Source: Mesorhizobium_K sp040049215 (GTDB taxonomy: Bacteria; Pseudomonadota; Alphaproteobacteria; Rhizobiales; Rhizobiaceae). From it: DNA of 64,000 bases. The translations under genes were made by a program, and so were the position numbers. The notes below the pieces were generated by a model. That model did no database searches and was not told the DNA's origin. It saw only the letters and a program-made list of their open reading frames with translations. Positions 52,395 to 60,795 of this stretch are shown here, one piece after another; positions within the stretch are counted from its first letter, which is position 1, and every line of letters begins with the position of its first letter. The stretch spans positions 1,860,001 through 1,924,000 of the forward strand of contig NZ_JBDZDN010000001.1 in NCBI RefSeq assembly GCF_040049215.1, read 5' to 3'.

Positions 52395-54200
52395 CTACTC
52401 CGCAGCGCCGCGGAAGGCGCTGGCTCCGGTCTCGAACTGCAGCTTGGCGAGACCGGCATAGAGTCCGCCCTTCGCGACTAGGCTTTCATGCGTGCCTTCC
52501 TCGACGATGCGGCCGCCGTCAATGACCAGAATGCGGTCGGCGCGAAGCACGGTTGCGAGGCGGTGCGCGATGACGATGGTCGTGCGGCCCAACATCAGCC
52601 TTTCGAGTGCGGTCTGCACCAGCGTCTCGCTGCCGGCGTCGAGCGCGGAAGTCGCTTCGTCGAGGAGCAGGATCGGCGCGTCGCGCAATATGGCGCGGGC
52701 GATCGCGATGCGCTGGCGCTGGCCTCCCGACAGCGTAACGCCGCGTTCGCCGACTTCGGTTTCGAAGCCCTTTTCCAGCCTGTCGATGAATTCGTCGGCC
52801 AGCGCGTCCTTCGCCGCCTGCTCGATCTCGGCGTCGGTAGCGCCCGGCCGGCCGTAGGCGATATTGTCCCGCGCGGTGCCGGCAAAGATGGCGACGTCCT
52901 GCGGAACGATGGCGATTCGGACGCGCAGCGCCGCGGGATCGGCGTCCCTTATGTCGACGCCGTCGATGACGACCTTTCCCGAATCCGGGTCGTAGAAGCG
53001 CAGGATGAGCGAAAAGACGGTGCTCTTGCCGGCACCCGAAGGGCCAACAATTGCAACGGTTTCGCCGGGCCTGACCTGGAAGGTGACGGCATGCAGCGCC
53101 GGCAGGTCAGGGCGGGCGGGATAGGCGAAGGTCACGTCGTCGAAGAAGATCGCGCCCTTGCCCGCGGCCGGCAAGGGTTTCGGATTGGCGGGCGGACCGA
53201 TATCCGGTCGTTCGGCAAGGATTTCCGTCAGGCGTTCCGCTGCCCCGGCGGCCTGCGAGAGCTCGCCCCAGACCTCCGACAGCGCGCCCAGCGCGCCGGC
53301 GGCGAACACCGAATAGATCAGGAACTGGCCGAGCGTGCCCGGCGACATGACGCCGGTCAGAACGTCGTGCGAGCCGAACCAGAGCACCATGACGACTGAC
53401 GTGAAGATCGCGAAAATGGCGAAGAAGGTGAGCGCTGCGCGTGCCAGGATTGAGGCGCGGGCGGCGTCGAAGGCTGCCTCGACCGCGCGCGAGAAGCGGC
53501 CGGTGACCAGTCCCTCATTGGTGAAGGACTGCAGCGTACGCACCGAAGAAATCTGCTCGCTGGCATAAGCGGTGGCGCCGGCCAGCGTGTCCTGCGCAGC
53601 CCTTGCCTTGCGGCGCACTGCGCGGCCGAAAGCGACCAGAGGCAGGACGACGAGCGGGATCGCCGCTATGACCAGCGCGGACAGTTTCGGGCTCGTAACG
53701 ATCATCATGCCGACGGCGCCCAGCCCCAGGATGACGTTGCGCAGCGCCACCGAGGCCGTGGCGCCGACAGCCGACTTTATCTGGGTGGTATCGGCGGAGA
53801 GCCGGGACACGATCTCGCCGGAGAGGGTGGCATCGAAGAAGGCGGGCGACAGCGTGGTCACATGGGAAAAGACGTCGCGCCTGAGATCGGCCACGACCCT
53901 CTCGCCGAGCGTGATGACGAAATAGTAGCGGCAGGCGGACGCCAGTGCGAGAATGGCGGCGACCGCGATTAGGATGTAGAAATAGCTGGCAACAAAAGCG
54001 GTGTCGGCATTGGTGAAGCCGTGATCGATGAGGCGGCGCACGGCAAGCGGAAGCGTGAGCGTCGTCGTTGCGGCGACCGTCAGCGATATGAGGGCGGCGA
54101 CGATGAGGCGAGGGTAGCGCAGCACATAGGGCAGGACGCGCCGCAACGGCCGCAGGGGCGGACTTGCGCGGTCATCGGCGAATGCCGCCGTCAAAGCCAT
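52395..54200 (-). CDS. ABC exporter, fused permease-ATPase (MsbA/ABCB-like)
   Basis: A 601-residue half-transporter. The N-terminal domain (about 20-310) has six membrane helices, including LIVAALISLTVAATTTLTLP. The C-terminal ATPase has Walker A IVGPSGAGKSTVF, signature VTLSGGQRQRIAIARAIL, Walker B ILLLDEATSALDAGSE and the H-loop IVIAHRLATVLRAD. It forms homodimers or pairs with another half. Start ATG at 54200 is used; an in-frame TTG at 54230 is less likely. Lipids, drugs or peptides may be exported. It is convergent with the FAD operon and divergent from rpmE. Confidence 0.92.
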   Translation of the reverse strand: MALTAAFADDRASPPLRPLRRVLPYVLRYPRLIVAALISLTVAATTTLTLPLAVRRLIDHGFTNADTAFVASYFYILIAVAAILALASACRYYFVITLGERVVADLRRDVFSHVTTLSPAFFDATLSGEIVSRLSADTTQIKSAVGATASVALRNVILGLGAVGMMIVTSPKLSALVIAAIPLVVLPLVAFGRAVRRKARAAQDTLAGATAYASEQISSVRTLQSFTNEGLVTGRFSRAVEAAFDAARASILARAALTFFAIFAIFTSVVMVLWFGSHDVLTGVMSPGTLGQFLIYSVFAAGALGALSEVWGELSQAAGAAERLTEILAERPDIGPPANPKPLPAAGKGAIFFDDVTFAYPARPDLPALHAVTFQVRPGETVAIVGPSGAGKSTVFSLILRFYDPDSGKVVIDGVDIRDADPAALRVRIAIVPQDVAIFAGTARDNIAYGRPGATDAEIEQAAKDALADEFIDRLEKGFETEVGERGVTLSGGQRQRIAIARAILRDAPILLLDEATSALDAGSETLVQTALERLMLGRTTIVIAHRLATVLRADRILVIDGGRIVEEGTHESLVAKGGLYAGLAKLQFETGASAFRGAAE

Positions 54201-54399
54201 TTCGTCGCGTTTCCCGGATCCAGACGTCAACCGCGGAATGCGGCCGGCGCGGCCTTGTGATTCAATTGCCGCTGATGTATAGGCTCGCCGACCGTTTTAG
54301 AAGCCGCGGCTGCCTGAATAGCTGCGGCTCTACGTTTTTCAAAAGAGACGCATCGACGCAGGCCGTACGGCCACACGGCGCGCGCAAAGGACGAGACCG

Positions 54400-54621
54400 A
54401 TGAAAGACAAGATCCACCCCGACTACCACACCATCACGGTCGTGATGACCGACGGCACCAGCTACGAGACGCGCTCGACTTACGGCAGCGCGGGCGACAC
54501 GCTGAATCTCGACATCGATCCGAACACGCATCCGGCCTGGACCGGCGGCCAGCAGAACCTGCTCGACCGTGGCGGCCGCCTGTCGAAGTTCAAGAACCGC
54601 TACGCCGGCCTGACGATGTAA
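54400..54621 (+). CDS. rpmE: ribosomal protein bL31
   Basis: A 73-residue complete L31 of the 50S subunit: MKDKIHPDYHTITVVMTDGT, the conserved TYGSAGDTLNLDIDPNTHPA and WTGGQQNLLDRGGRLSKFKN, RYAGL. It is the cysteine-poor (zinc-independent, C-minus) form usual in alphaproteobacteria, so it should not respond to zinc as zinc-ribbon L31 does. It is monocistronic, followed by two intrinsic terminators. Confidence 0.97.
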   Translation: MKDKIHPDYHTITVVMTDGTSYETRSTYGSAGDTLNLDIDPNTHPAWTGGQQNLLDRGGRLSKFKNRYAGLTM

Positions 54622-54661
54622 CCTCCGCCTGCTTGGGCGGGCGCTCCCCGAGAAATGAAAG

Positions 54662-54688
54662 AGGCTCCGTTTCCGGGGCCTTTTTTGC
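54662..54688 (+). terminator. rpmE terminator
   Basis: AGGCTCCG and CGGGGCCT pair (one G-T wobble) around a TTTC loop, followed by TTTTTTGCTTTT. It begins 40 bases after the rpmE stop and is a canonical intrinsic terminator. Confidence 0.9.
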
Positions 54689-54734
54689 TTTTGTGAGGAA
54701 GGTGCGCCGCGCACGGTCGTCTCCCTCGGCAAAG

Positions 54735-54774
54735 AAAATGGCCGCGTCCCTTGGGACGCGGCCATTTTGTTTTC
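54735..54774. terminator. bidirectional terminator between rpmE and carD
   Basis: A 16-bp perfect stem (AAAATGGCCGCGTCCC / GGGACGCGGCCATTTT) with a two-base TT tip, followed by GTTTT on the plus strand. It lies 31 bases past the minus-strand carD stop and beyond the rpmE terminator, so it can end both transcripts. Confidence 0.85.
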
Positions 54775-54804
54775 CGGTAGATTCCGCTGACGGGAAAACG
54801 GCGA

Positions 54805-55383
54805 TCAGGCCGCCTCTTCCTGCTCGGCTTCCTCGTTGTCGGCCTTGGCGCCGCGCTTCGGACCCTTGGCGAGGTTCACCTCGATCAGGCGCACCGCTTC
54901 AGTCTCCGACATGCGGTTGACGGCCGCGATCTCGCGCGCCATGCGGTCGAGCGCGGCTTCGTAAAGCTGGCGCTCGGAATAGGACTGCTCCGGCTGATTG
55001 TCGGCGCGGAAGAGATCGCGCACCACCTCGGAGATAGAGATCAGGTCGCCGGAATTGATCTTTGCATCATACTCCTGCGCGCGGCGCGACCACATGGTGC
55101 GCTTCACGCGGGCGCGGCCCTGTACGACCTTCAGCGCGCGCTCGACATAATCCTCCTCGGACAGCTTGCGCATGCCGATCGAGGTCGCCTTGGCCACCGG
55201 AACCTTCAGGCGCATCTTGTCCTTCTGGAAATCGATCACGAAGAGTTCAAGCTTGTGTCCCGCCACTTCCTGCTCGTCGATCGATACGATCTGCCCAACG
55301 CCGTGCGCCGGATAGACGATGTATTCGCCGGTCTTGAAGCCGTGACGCGTCGCGGACTTCTTCTGCTGGGTGGTGGTTGCCAT
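54805..55383 (-). CDS. carD: CarD-family transcription factor
   Basis: A 192-residue RNA polymerase-binding regulator. The N-terminal Tudor-like RNAP-interacting domain is FKTGEYIVYPAHGVGQIVSI, EVAGHKLELFVIDFQKDKMR, VPVAKATSIGMRKLSEED. The C-terminal DNA-binding helical domain includes RRAQEYDAKINSGDLISISE, VVRDLFRADNQPEQSYSERQ and AREIAAVNRM. Alphaproteobacterial CarD stabilises open complexes, notably at rRNA promoters. The last 20 residues are acidic and variable. It is monocistronic with a long upstream region. Confidence 0.96.
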   Translation of the reverse strand: MATTTQQKKSATRHGFKTGEYIVYPAHGVGQIVSIDEQEVAGHKLELFVIDFQKDKMRLKVPVAKATSIGMRKLSEEDYVERALKVVQGRARVKRTMWSRRAQEYDAKINSGDLISISEVVRDLFRADNQPEQSYSERQLYEAALDRMAREIAAVNRMSETEAVRLIEVNLAKGPKRGAKADNEEAEQEEAA

Positions 55384-55755
55384 TACGCCCTGAACTCCTT
55401 GTTATGGCGCCGGCCGGGTAGCCGGCAAACCTGCTAAGGCGGCCCGGAAGGCCGAACCCATGCCAGTGCAAAACAGGTGAAACCCAACGGAACAGTCCAA
55501 GCCGGCATGACGCAATAAAACATCCGCCTGGCCCAGATCACCCTGGTCCGAAGTCAGTTTGCACCTTTCAATGATTAGGGCTTTCGCGCCTTGATTGACG
55601 TTTTGCCACCGGCATATCCGGTACAGCTAGCACAAAAAGTCGCAAGAATCAACAATTTGCTGCATACGCGAACGAGTCCGCCGCCATTTCCGGCGCGGAC
55701 TGGTTAACGTCATATGGCGGCAAGCCAGGCCACGGGGCCAGCTTCCGTAGGGTCA
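55384..55755. other. intergenic region carD - ferredoxin
   Basis: 372 bases without a gene. The left part must hold the carD promoter. An imperfect GC-rich hairpin (GTCCGCCGCC...GGCGCGGAC, 55676-55700) about 55 bases past the ferredoxin stop may end that minus-strand transcript, though no T tract follows. AT-rich sequence at 55500-55670 contains no motif I can name. Confidence 0.45.
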
Positions 55756-56094
55756 TCAATCGCCGTCGCCGGGCTCCGCCGAGAAGAATTTCTCGAACTT
55801 GCCCTCGACGCCGTCGAATTCCTTGGCGTCTGCCGGGGGTTCCTTCTTGGCCGTGATGTTGGGCCATTTCACGGCATATTCCGTATTGATCTCGAGCCAC
55901 TTTTCAAGGCCGGATTCAGTATCCGGCTTGATCGCATCGGCGGGGCATTCCGGTTCGCAGACGCCGCAGTCTATGCACTCGTCAGGGTGGATGACGAGCA
56001 TGTTCTCGCCTTCATAGAAGCAGTCGACCGGACACACCTCGATGCAGTCCATGTATTTGCATTTGATGCAATTGTCAGTCACCACATAGGTCAT
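55756..56094 (-). CDS. fdxA: 7Fe ferredoxin FdxA
   Basis: A 112-residue ferredoxin carrying one [3Fe-4S] and one [4Fe-4S] cluster. TYVVTDNCIKCKYMDCIEVC supplies Cys9, Cys12, Cys17 and Cys21, and DECIDCGVCEPECPADAI supplies Cys40, Cys43, Cys46 and Cys50. The pattern corresponds to Azotobacter FdI shifted by one. The C-terminal about 50 residues (WLEINTEYAVKWPNITAKKE) are the long tail of the FdxA group. It moves electrons in low-potential reactions; its partner is unknown. It lies downstream of the S4 protein on the same strand. Confidence 0.95.
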   Translation of the reverse strand: MTYVVTDNCIKCKYMDCIEVCPVDCFYEGENMLVIHPDECIDCGVCEPECPADAIKPDTESGLEKWLEINTEYAVKWPNITAKKEPPADAKEFDGVEGKFEKFFSAEPGDGD

Positions 56095-56234
56095 CGGCGG
56101 CTCCGGGATTTTTCCCGCATTTCTAAGTGTTTCGGGGTGAGTTAGACCGTTTGCAGCGGGGTTGCAAGGTTGCGGGTTGCGCGCGGCGGCCCCGACTGGG
56201 AACAGGTTTCCGCGCGGCCTGCCTGACACACCGC

Positions 56235-56618
56235 TCAGTCCTTGCCACGCAGCCGATCGGTCTCGCGTCGCTCCCGCTTTGTCGGGCGGCCGCTGCCGGC
56301 TTCGCGCAGCGGAGGAATGGCGTCGGCGGGAGCCTCCCCCTTCGGGACCGGGGCGGGCGACAGGTCTTCGTAGAGCGTCCTTGCCTCTTCCGCCGGTCCG
56401 CGCCGCATGCCCGGGTCCAGTACCTTGTAGATCACGATGCGGCGGTCGAGCGTGATGGTGAGAACGTCGCCGGGCTTGACCACGTCGGCTGCCTGCGACG
56501 CCTTGTCGCGATTGATGCGGACGCGTCCGGCGGCCGCCAGCTTGGCGGCGAGCGAGCGCGATTTCACCACCCGCGCAAAGAAAAGCCACTTGTCGATGCG
56601 CTGGCGGCCCTCCGCCAT
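56235..56618 (-). CDS. S4-domain RNA-binding protein (Hsp15-like)
   Basis: A 127-residue protein with an N-terminal S4 domain: RQRIDKWLFFARVVKSRSLA, AKLAAAGRVRINRDKASQAA, DVVKPGDVLTITL. The family includes HslR/Hsp15, which rescues stalled 50S-nascent chain-tRNA complexes after heat shock. The C terminus is basic and disordered (GRPTKRERRETDRLRGKD). It starts three bases after the helicase stop, so it is translated from the same mRNA. Confidence 0.9.
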   Translation of the reverse strand: MAEGRQRIDKWLFFARVVKSRSLAAKLAAAGRVRINRDKASQAADVVKPGDVLTITLDRRIVIYKVLDPGMRRGPAEEARTLYEDLSPAPVPKGEAPADAIPPLREAGSGRPTKRERRETDRLRGKD

Positions 56619-56621
56619 CGG

Positions 56622-59600
56622 CTACTTCTTGGGTTGGAGTTGATCGCGCAATGCTGCGAGCTTTGCGAATGGCGATAGCGGATCGACCGCTACCGGACGC
56701 TCTTCGCGCGGCCGTGACTGGAACGCCGGCTTCGCGCCACGCTCGCCGTTCGGGCCGCGCCCTTCGGACCTGCGTCCATCCTGCGGCTTGCCCTTGCGGA
56801 AATCCTGGCGTGCGCCCTCGCCTTGCGGCTTGGGCGGACCCTTGTAGCGGTCGCGGTTGAATTTGGGCTTGCCGGCGCCCTCCGCCGCGGCCCCTTCGGG
56901 GCGGCCCTGGAACGGGGGGCGGCCGTCCTGACGCTGCCGATGGGCCGGGCGCTCGCCCGTCTCCGCGCCGGCCGCAGCCGGGCCGCGGCCATGACGCGGG
57001 CGCTGGTCGTGGCGGCGCGGGCCGCCCTGACGGTCGAAGCGCGCCGGACGCCAGAGAAGGATGGGTTTTGGCTCTTCGGCGGGAGCTGCATCGGCGTCGA
57101 CTGCAGCGGTTGGCTCGGCAGCCTGCGCGCCGATGGGCGCGGTGTCACCCTCGACGAGGGGAGAGATGCCCGCCTGGCTGGATGGGGTGGTTTCCTCGAC
57201 GGACTCGAGGCCAATCGTTGTGGGATCCTGGGTGGAGACCGCGTCGCGCGCTTCCGAAGCAACGTCCTCCAGCGCCTTCCCTGCAAGAGGGGAGCCAGCC
57301 TCGACGGCCGGCGCTTCTTCGATGTCCGGCGTCCAGGTCGCCGCTTCGAGCGGAGCCGAATCCGGCTGCGCGCTTGCTTCCTCGGTCACCGAAATGGGAG
57401 TTTCTGCGGGGACTCCGGCCTGCTCGGCGGAGGCGGTCGCTTCGGCCTGTTCGGCGGCGGCTCCGGTTTCCGAGGACGTTGCCGCCTGGGCCTCGGCAGC
57501 GGCTCGCTCTGCCGCCTCCGCCTTTTCGGCTTCGGCCTTGGCAGCCGCCTCGCGCGCGGCCTGGTCGAGCGCTTCGAGCCTCGCCTTCACGTCGGCGGCC
57601 GGCTTCGGTTCGGCACGGTAGCCGAGACCCTTCAGGATTTCCTCCATGTCGTCGGCGTTGGCGCCGAGGATCGACATCATGGGCGCGGTCACCATGAAGG
57701 CCTGCCCGTCATAGGCTCCGTCGGGCCGCGCGCCGAGGCCCGTCTTCCAGGACAGAGCCGGACGGATGAGGTCGGCAAGCCGCTCCAGAATGTCGACGCG
57801 GACGGCGCGCCGGCCGAGCGCACGGAATCCCGCGAGCTTGTAGAAGACGCCGTCGAAGGCCGGGTCGATGACGACCGAGGTGCGGCCCGAGGCGAGCGCA
57901 TGGACGACATCGCCGAAACCGGGCTTGTCCTTGCCGTCGTTCTTCAATGCCCAGAGCAGCGTGATCAAGCCGGCCGGGCCAGGCTTCACCAGCGCCGGAA
58001 CAAAGATGTGGTAGGCGCCGAAGCGGACGCCCAGCCGGCGCAGAGCCGCCCTGCCCGCCTGGTCGAGCGATTTCACGTCGTCGGCGATGTCGCGCCGGTT
58101 GATCAGTCCGAATTCCTCGACGAGCCGGAAGGCAATGCCACGGCCGATGCCGGCGATCTGGTCGGCGTCCCTGAGATCGATCAGGGGCTTCAGAAGGCTC
58201 TCGATCTGGAAATTGACGAAGCGCTCGGCGCGGGCGGCGACCTTGTCGCGGGAAGGTCCCGTGAGCTGTTCGTCTGCGAGCAGGATCGTGCGGGGGCGGA
58301 GTGGATCCTCGCCCGCGGCGAGCGTGCCGATCGGCGCGCCGATCCAGCGCAGGACGCCGTCGGAGCCGAGCGCGATGTCGCCATTGGCGGAAGCCGAGAA
58401 ACGATCGGCGCGCGTCTCGAACTCGGTCGCGAGCGCCTTCTGGGCAGCCGCCCTTATCGCCTTGCCGTCCTCGCCATTGGCGCTCTGATCCGCGGTGAAG
58501 CGGAAGCCCTGCAGTTCACCGACATGGTGGCCTTCGACCACCACCGTCCCGGTTGGGCTGATTTCCGCTTCAAGCATCGTATTTTCCCGGAGGCGCCGCA
58601 CAAGGACGGAAGTCCTGCGATCTACAAAGCGTTTCGTCAACCGCTCATGCAGCGCATCCGACAATCTGTCCTCGATTTCGCGCGTCTTTTCCTGCCAGTG
58701 TGTCGGATCGGCAAGCCAGCCCGGCCGGTTGGACACGAAGGTCCATGTCCTGATCTGCGCGATGCGCTGCGACAGCGCGTCGATGTCGCCTTCGGCTGAA
58801 TCGGCGCGGCGCACCTGTTCGGCCATGTAGGCCTCGTCGACATGGCCCTTGCGGGCGAGGTCGTCATACATGGAGGCGATCAGGTCGGCATGCTGGGCCG
58901 GTGCGATCTTGCGGTAGTCGGGCAGGGCGCATGCCTCCCACAGGAGCGCGACCCGCTCGCGTCCGACGGCGAGGTCGCGGATGACAGGATCCAGCGACAG
59001 ATGTTCGAGCGCCTGCTGGTCCACCGCAGGCAGCGCCCGCGTCAGCCCTTCGACGGGCGCCGACGTCTCGATCGAGCGCTTGAGCGCTTCGAGGCTCGAG
59101 AAGTCGAAGCCGACCGTGCGCCATTGCAGCACCTTCACCGGATCGAAGTCGTGCGTCTCGATCTTCTTGACGAGTTCGTCGTCGAGCGGATCGACCTGGC
59201 CGGTCACGCCGAAGGTGCCGTCGCGCAGATGACGTCCCGCGCGGCCGGCGATCTGGCCGAGTTCGGCGGCGGAGAGATTGCGGTACTGATAGCCGTCGAA
59301 CTTGCGGTTCTGCGCGAAGGCCACGTGGTCGAGGTCGAGGTTGAGCCCCATGCCGATCGCGTCGGTGGCGACGAGATAGTCGACGTCGCCCGACTGGTAG
59401 AGCGCGACCTGTGCGTTTCGGGTGCGCGGCGAGAGCGCGCCGAGCACGACGGCGGCGCCGCCGCGCTGGCGGCGGACCAGTTCGGCGATGGCGTAGACCT
59501 CGTCGGCCGAAAAGGCGACGATCGCCGAGCGGCTGGGCAGCCGGGTGAGCTTCTTCTGACCGGCATAAGCCAAATGGGAGAGGCGCGGCCGCGTCACCAC

Positions 59601-60068
59601 CGAAATGCCTTTCAGCAGCCTTTCCAGGATGCCGCGTATTGTGGCGGCGCCGAGCAGCAGCGTCTCCTGCCGCCCGCGCAGATGCAGCAGCCGGTCGGTG
59701 AAGATGTGTCCGCGCTCGAAATCGCCGGCCAGTTGCACCTCGTCGATGGCGACGAAGGCGGCGTCGGTCTCGCGCGGCATCGCCTCGACCGTACAGACCG
59801 AATAGCGCGCGCCGGGCGGGACGATCTTTTCCTCGCCTGTGATCAGCGCAACCTTGTGTGCGCCGACCTTTTCGCAAACACGGCCGTAAACCTCGCGCGC
59901 CAGCAGCCTGAGCGGCAGTCCGATCACGCCGCTCTCATGCGCGACCATGCGCTCGATGGCGAGATGCGTCTTGCCGGTATTGGTGGGCCCGAGCACGGCG
60001 GTCACGTCGCGGCCCGACAGCACGAGCGGTCCGCGGGGCGGCTCATTCGACTTGGGATGAATGGTCAT
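56622..60068 (-). CDS. Suv3-like superfamily 2 RNA helicase with long low-complexity tail
   Basis: A 1148-residue helicase. Walker A is VLGPTNTGKTHLAIERM (27-35 core), the DEAD-equivalent is AIDEVQLAGDFE (109-112 DEVQ), and motifs V-VI are ATDAIGMGLNLDLDHVAFAQ and GQIAGRAGRHLRDG. This combination, with GPTNTGKT, is the mitochondrial Suv3/bacterial MgpS type, expected to unwind RNA. Residues from about 825 to the end (320 residues) are first Ala/Glu-rich and then Arg/Gly/Pro-rich, likely disordered and RNA-binding. ATG at 60068 is used; the longer frame to 60281 is not domain-coded. It is first in the operon with the S4 protein. Confidence 0.9.
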   Translation of the reverse strand: MTIHPKSNEPPRGPLVLSGRDVTAVLGPTNTGKTHLAIERMVAHESGVIGLPLRLLAREVYGRVCEKVGAHKVALITGEEKIVPPGARYSVCTVEAMPRETDAAFVAIDEVQLAGDFERGHIFTDRLLHLRGRQETLLLGAATIRGILERLLKGISVVTRPRLSHLAYAGQKKLTRLPSRSAIVAFSADEVYAIAELVRRQRGGAAVVLGALSPRTRNAQVALYQSGDVDYLVATDAIGMGLNLDLDHVAFAQNRKFDGYQYRNLSAAELGQIAGRAGRHLRDGTFGVTGQVDPLDDELVKKIETHDFDPVKVLQWRTVGFDFSSLEALKRSIETSAPVEGLTRALPAVDQQALEHLSLDPVIRDLAVGRERVALLWEACALPDYRKIAPAQHADLIASMYDDLARKGHVDEAYMAEQVRRADSAEGDIDALSQRIAQIRTWTFVSNRPGWLADPTHWQEKTREIEDRLSDALHERLTKRFVDRRTSVLVRRLRENTMLEAEISPTGTVVVEGHHVGELQGFRFTADQSANGEDGKAIRAAAQKALATEFETRADRFSASANGDIALGSDGVLRWIGAPIGTLAAGEDPLRPRTILLADEQLTGPSRDKVAARAERFVNFQIESLLKPLIDLRDADQIAGIGRGIAFRLVEEFGLINRRDIADDVKSLDQAGRAALRRLGVRFGAYHIFVPALVKPGPAGLITLLWALKNDGKDKPGFGDVVHALASGRTSVVIDPAFDGVFYKLAGFRALGRRAVRVDILERLADLIRPALSWKTGLGARPDGAYDGQAFMVTAPMMSILGANADDMEEILKGLGYRAEPKPAADVKARLEALDQAAREAAAKAEAEKAEAAERAAAEAQAATSSETGAAAEQAEATASAEQAGVPAETPISVTEEASAQPDSAPLEAATWTPDIEEAPAVEAGSPLAGKALEDVASEARDAVSTQDPTTIGLESVEETTPSSQAGISPLVEGDTAPIGAQAAEPTAAVDADAAPAEEPKPILLWRPARFDRQGGPRRHDQRPRHGRGPAAAGAETGERPAHRQRQDGRPPFQGRPEGAAAEGAGKPKFNRDRYKGPPKPQGEGARQDFRKGKPQDGRRSEGRGPNGERGAKPAFQSRPREERPVAVDPLSPFAKLAALRDQLQPKK

Positions 60069-60224
60069 CGGATCGGAACGTGGCCTTTCTGGCTCTGCGT
60101 CTCGTTGGCGGCGATCTGCCCGCAGCGTCCGGGAGGACCTGTGAACACTTAGGGATTTGCGAGCGGGAGCGAAAGAGCAAAAGTACGCCCGAAACGGTCG
60201 CGAATTAAGTCTTGGAACGAGTCT

Positions 60225-60284
60225 GGAACGAATCAGCGACGAATCAGTGACTCGCCCTGATTCAGGTTTTGTTCGCCGCAAGAT
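60225..60284. repeat. 60-bp module, copy A
   Basis: Begins GGAACGAATCAGCGACGAAT and ends TTGTTCGCCGCAAGAT. Its centre can fold as GAATCAG / CTGATTC with a nine-base loop. Copy B at 60507-60566 has the same length, near-identical ends (20 of 21 bases at the left end) and an unrelated central hairpin. Confidence 0.6.
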
Positions 60285-60506
60285 GTAGTCGGACTCCGTT
60301 ACTCCCTCACCACATGCTGAATCGCCAAAATGACTCCGAAGTCGACTCCGTCCGGAATTGTACGACCGCGTTAACGATTGCGCAGCGGTCGATGCGCAAA
60401 GGCTCGGAGTCGAGCCAAACTTATGAAATCCTTAAGTTTTGCTGCCCGGATATGAAGCTGCCAATCCGGGCTTGGACCCCGTGGCGTTAACGATAGGCCC
60501 AAAGGC

Positions 60507-60566
60507 GGAACGAATCGGCGACGAATCGCTTTCGGGGAAGATTTCCCGTTCTGTTCGCCACAACAT
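60507..60566. repeat. 60-bp module, copy B
   Basis: Begins GGAACGAATCGGCGACGAAT and ends CTGTTCGCCACAACAT. The centre folds as CGGGGAA / TTTCCCG. Ends match copy A, but the hairpin arms are different, as if structure rather than sequence were conserved. Confidence 0.6.
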
Positions 60567-60795
60567 CTTGTGCCCGCTCGGGTCTCCCGGGCTATCGCCG
60601 CCGCCCGCGCGCCGACGCCTTCCCATAGGCGCGAGGTCGGCGTTAACCACTTCGTCCCGGCATGACACAGCCGGCAGAAATGCCGCGTCTGCAAAATAGC
60701 TGTGAGTTGTCCGCTCGCGGCCGCCTGCCGTGGGGAAGGTCGGTTGTCAGCACGGGCGAAGGGTGTTCACTTCGCGCGGGGCATCAGGAGGGATC

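Larger units (their letters stand above)
60069..60795. other. gene-free interval with GANTC cluster and duplicated 60-bp module
   Basis: 727 bases between divergent helicase and aquaporin genes without a credible coding frame. It has 12 GANTC sites between 60219 and 60527, two copies of a 60-base module, two GCGTTAACGAT strings (60368-60378, 60484-60494) and the promoters of both genes. I see no DnaA boxes of the TTATCCACA type, so an origin is not supported. Confidence 0.6.

Noticed and set aside
58842..60152. Long plus-strand frames opposite the helicase
   Set aside because: Composition is that of antisense GC-rich DNA (His/Asp/Gly/Arg-rich) and the helicase motifs on the other strand are intact.
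60069..60795. Chromosomal replication origin
   Set aside because: GANTC clustering and repeats suggested it, but there are no DnaA boxes or AT-rich unwinding element, and no hemE, dnaA or parAB neighbours.
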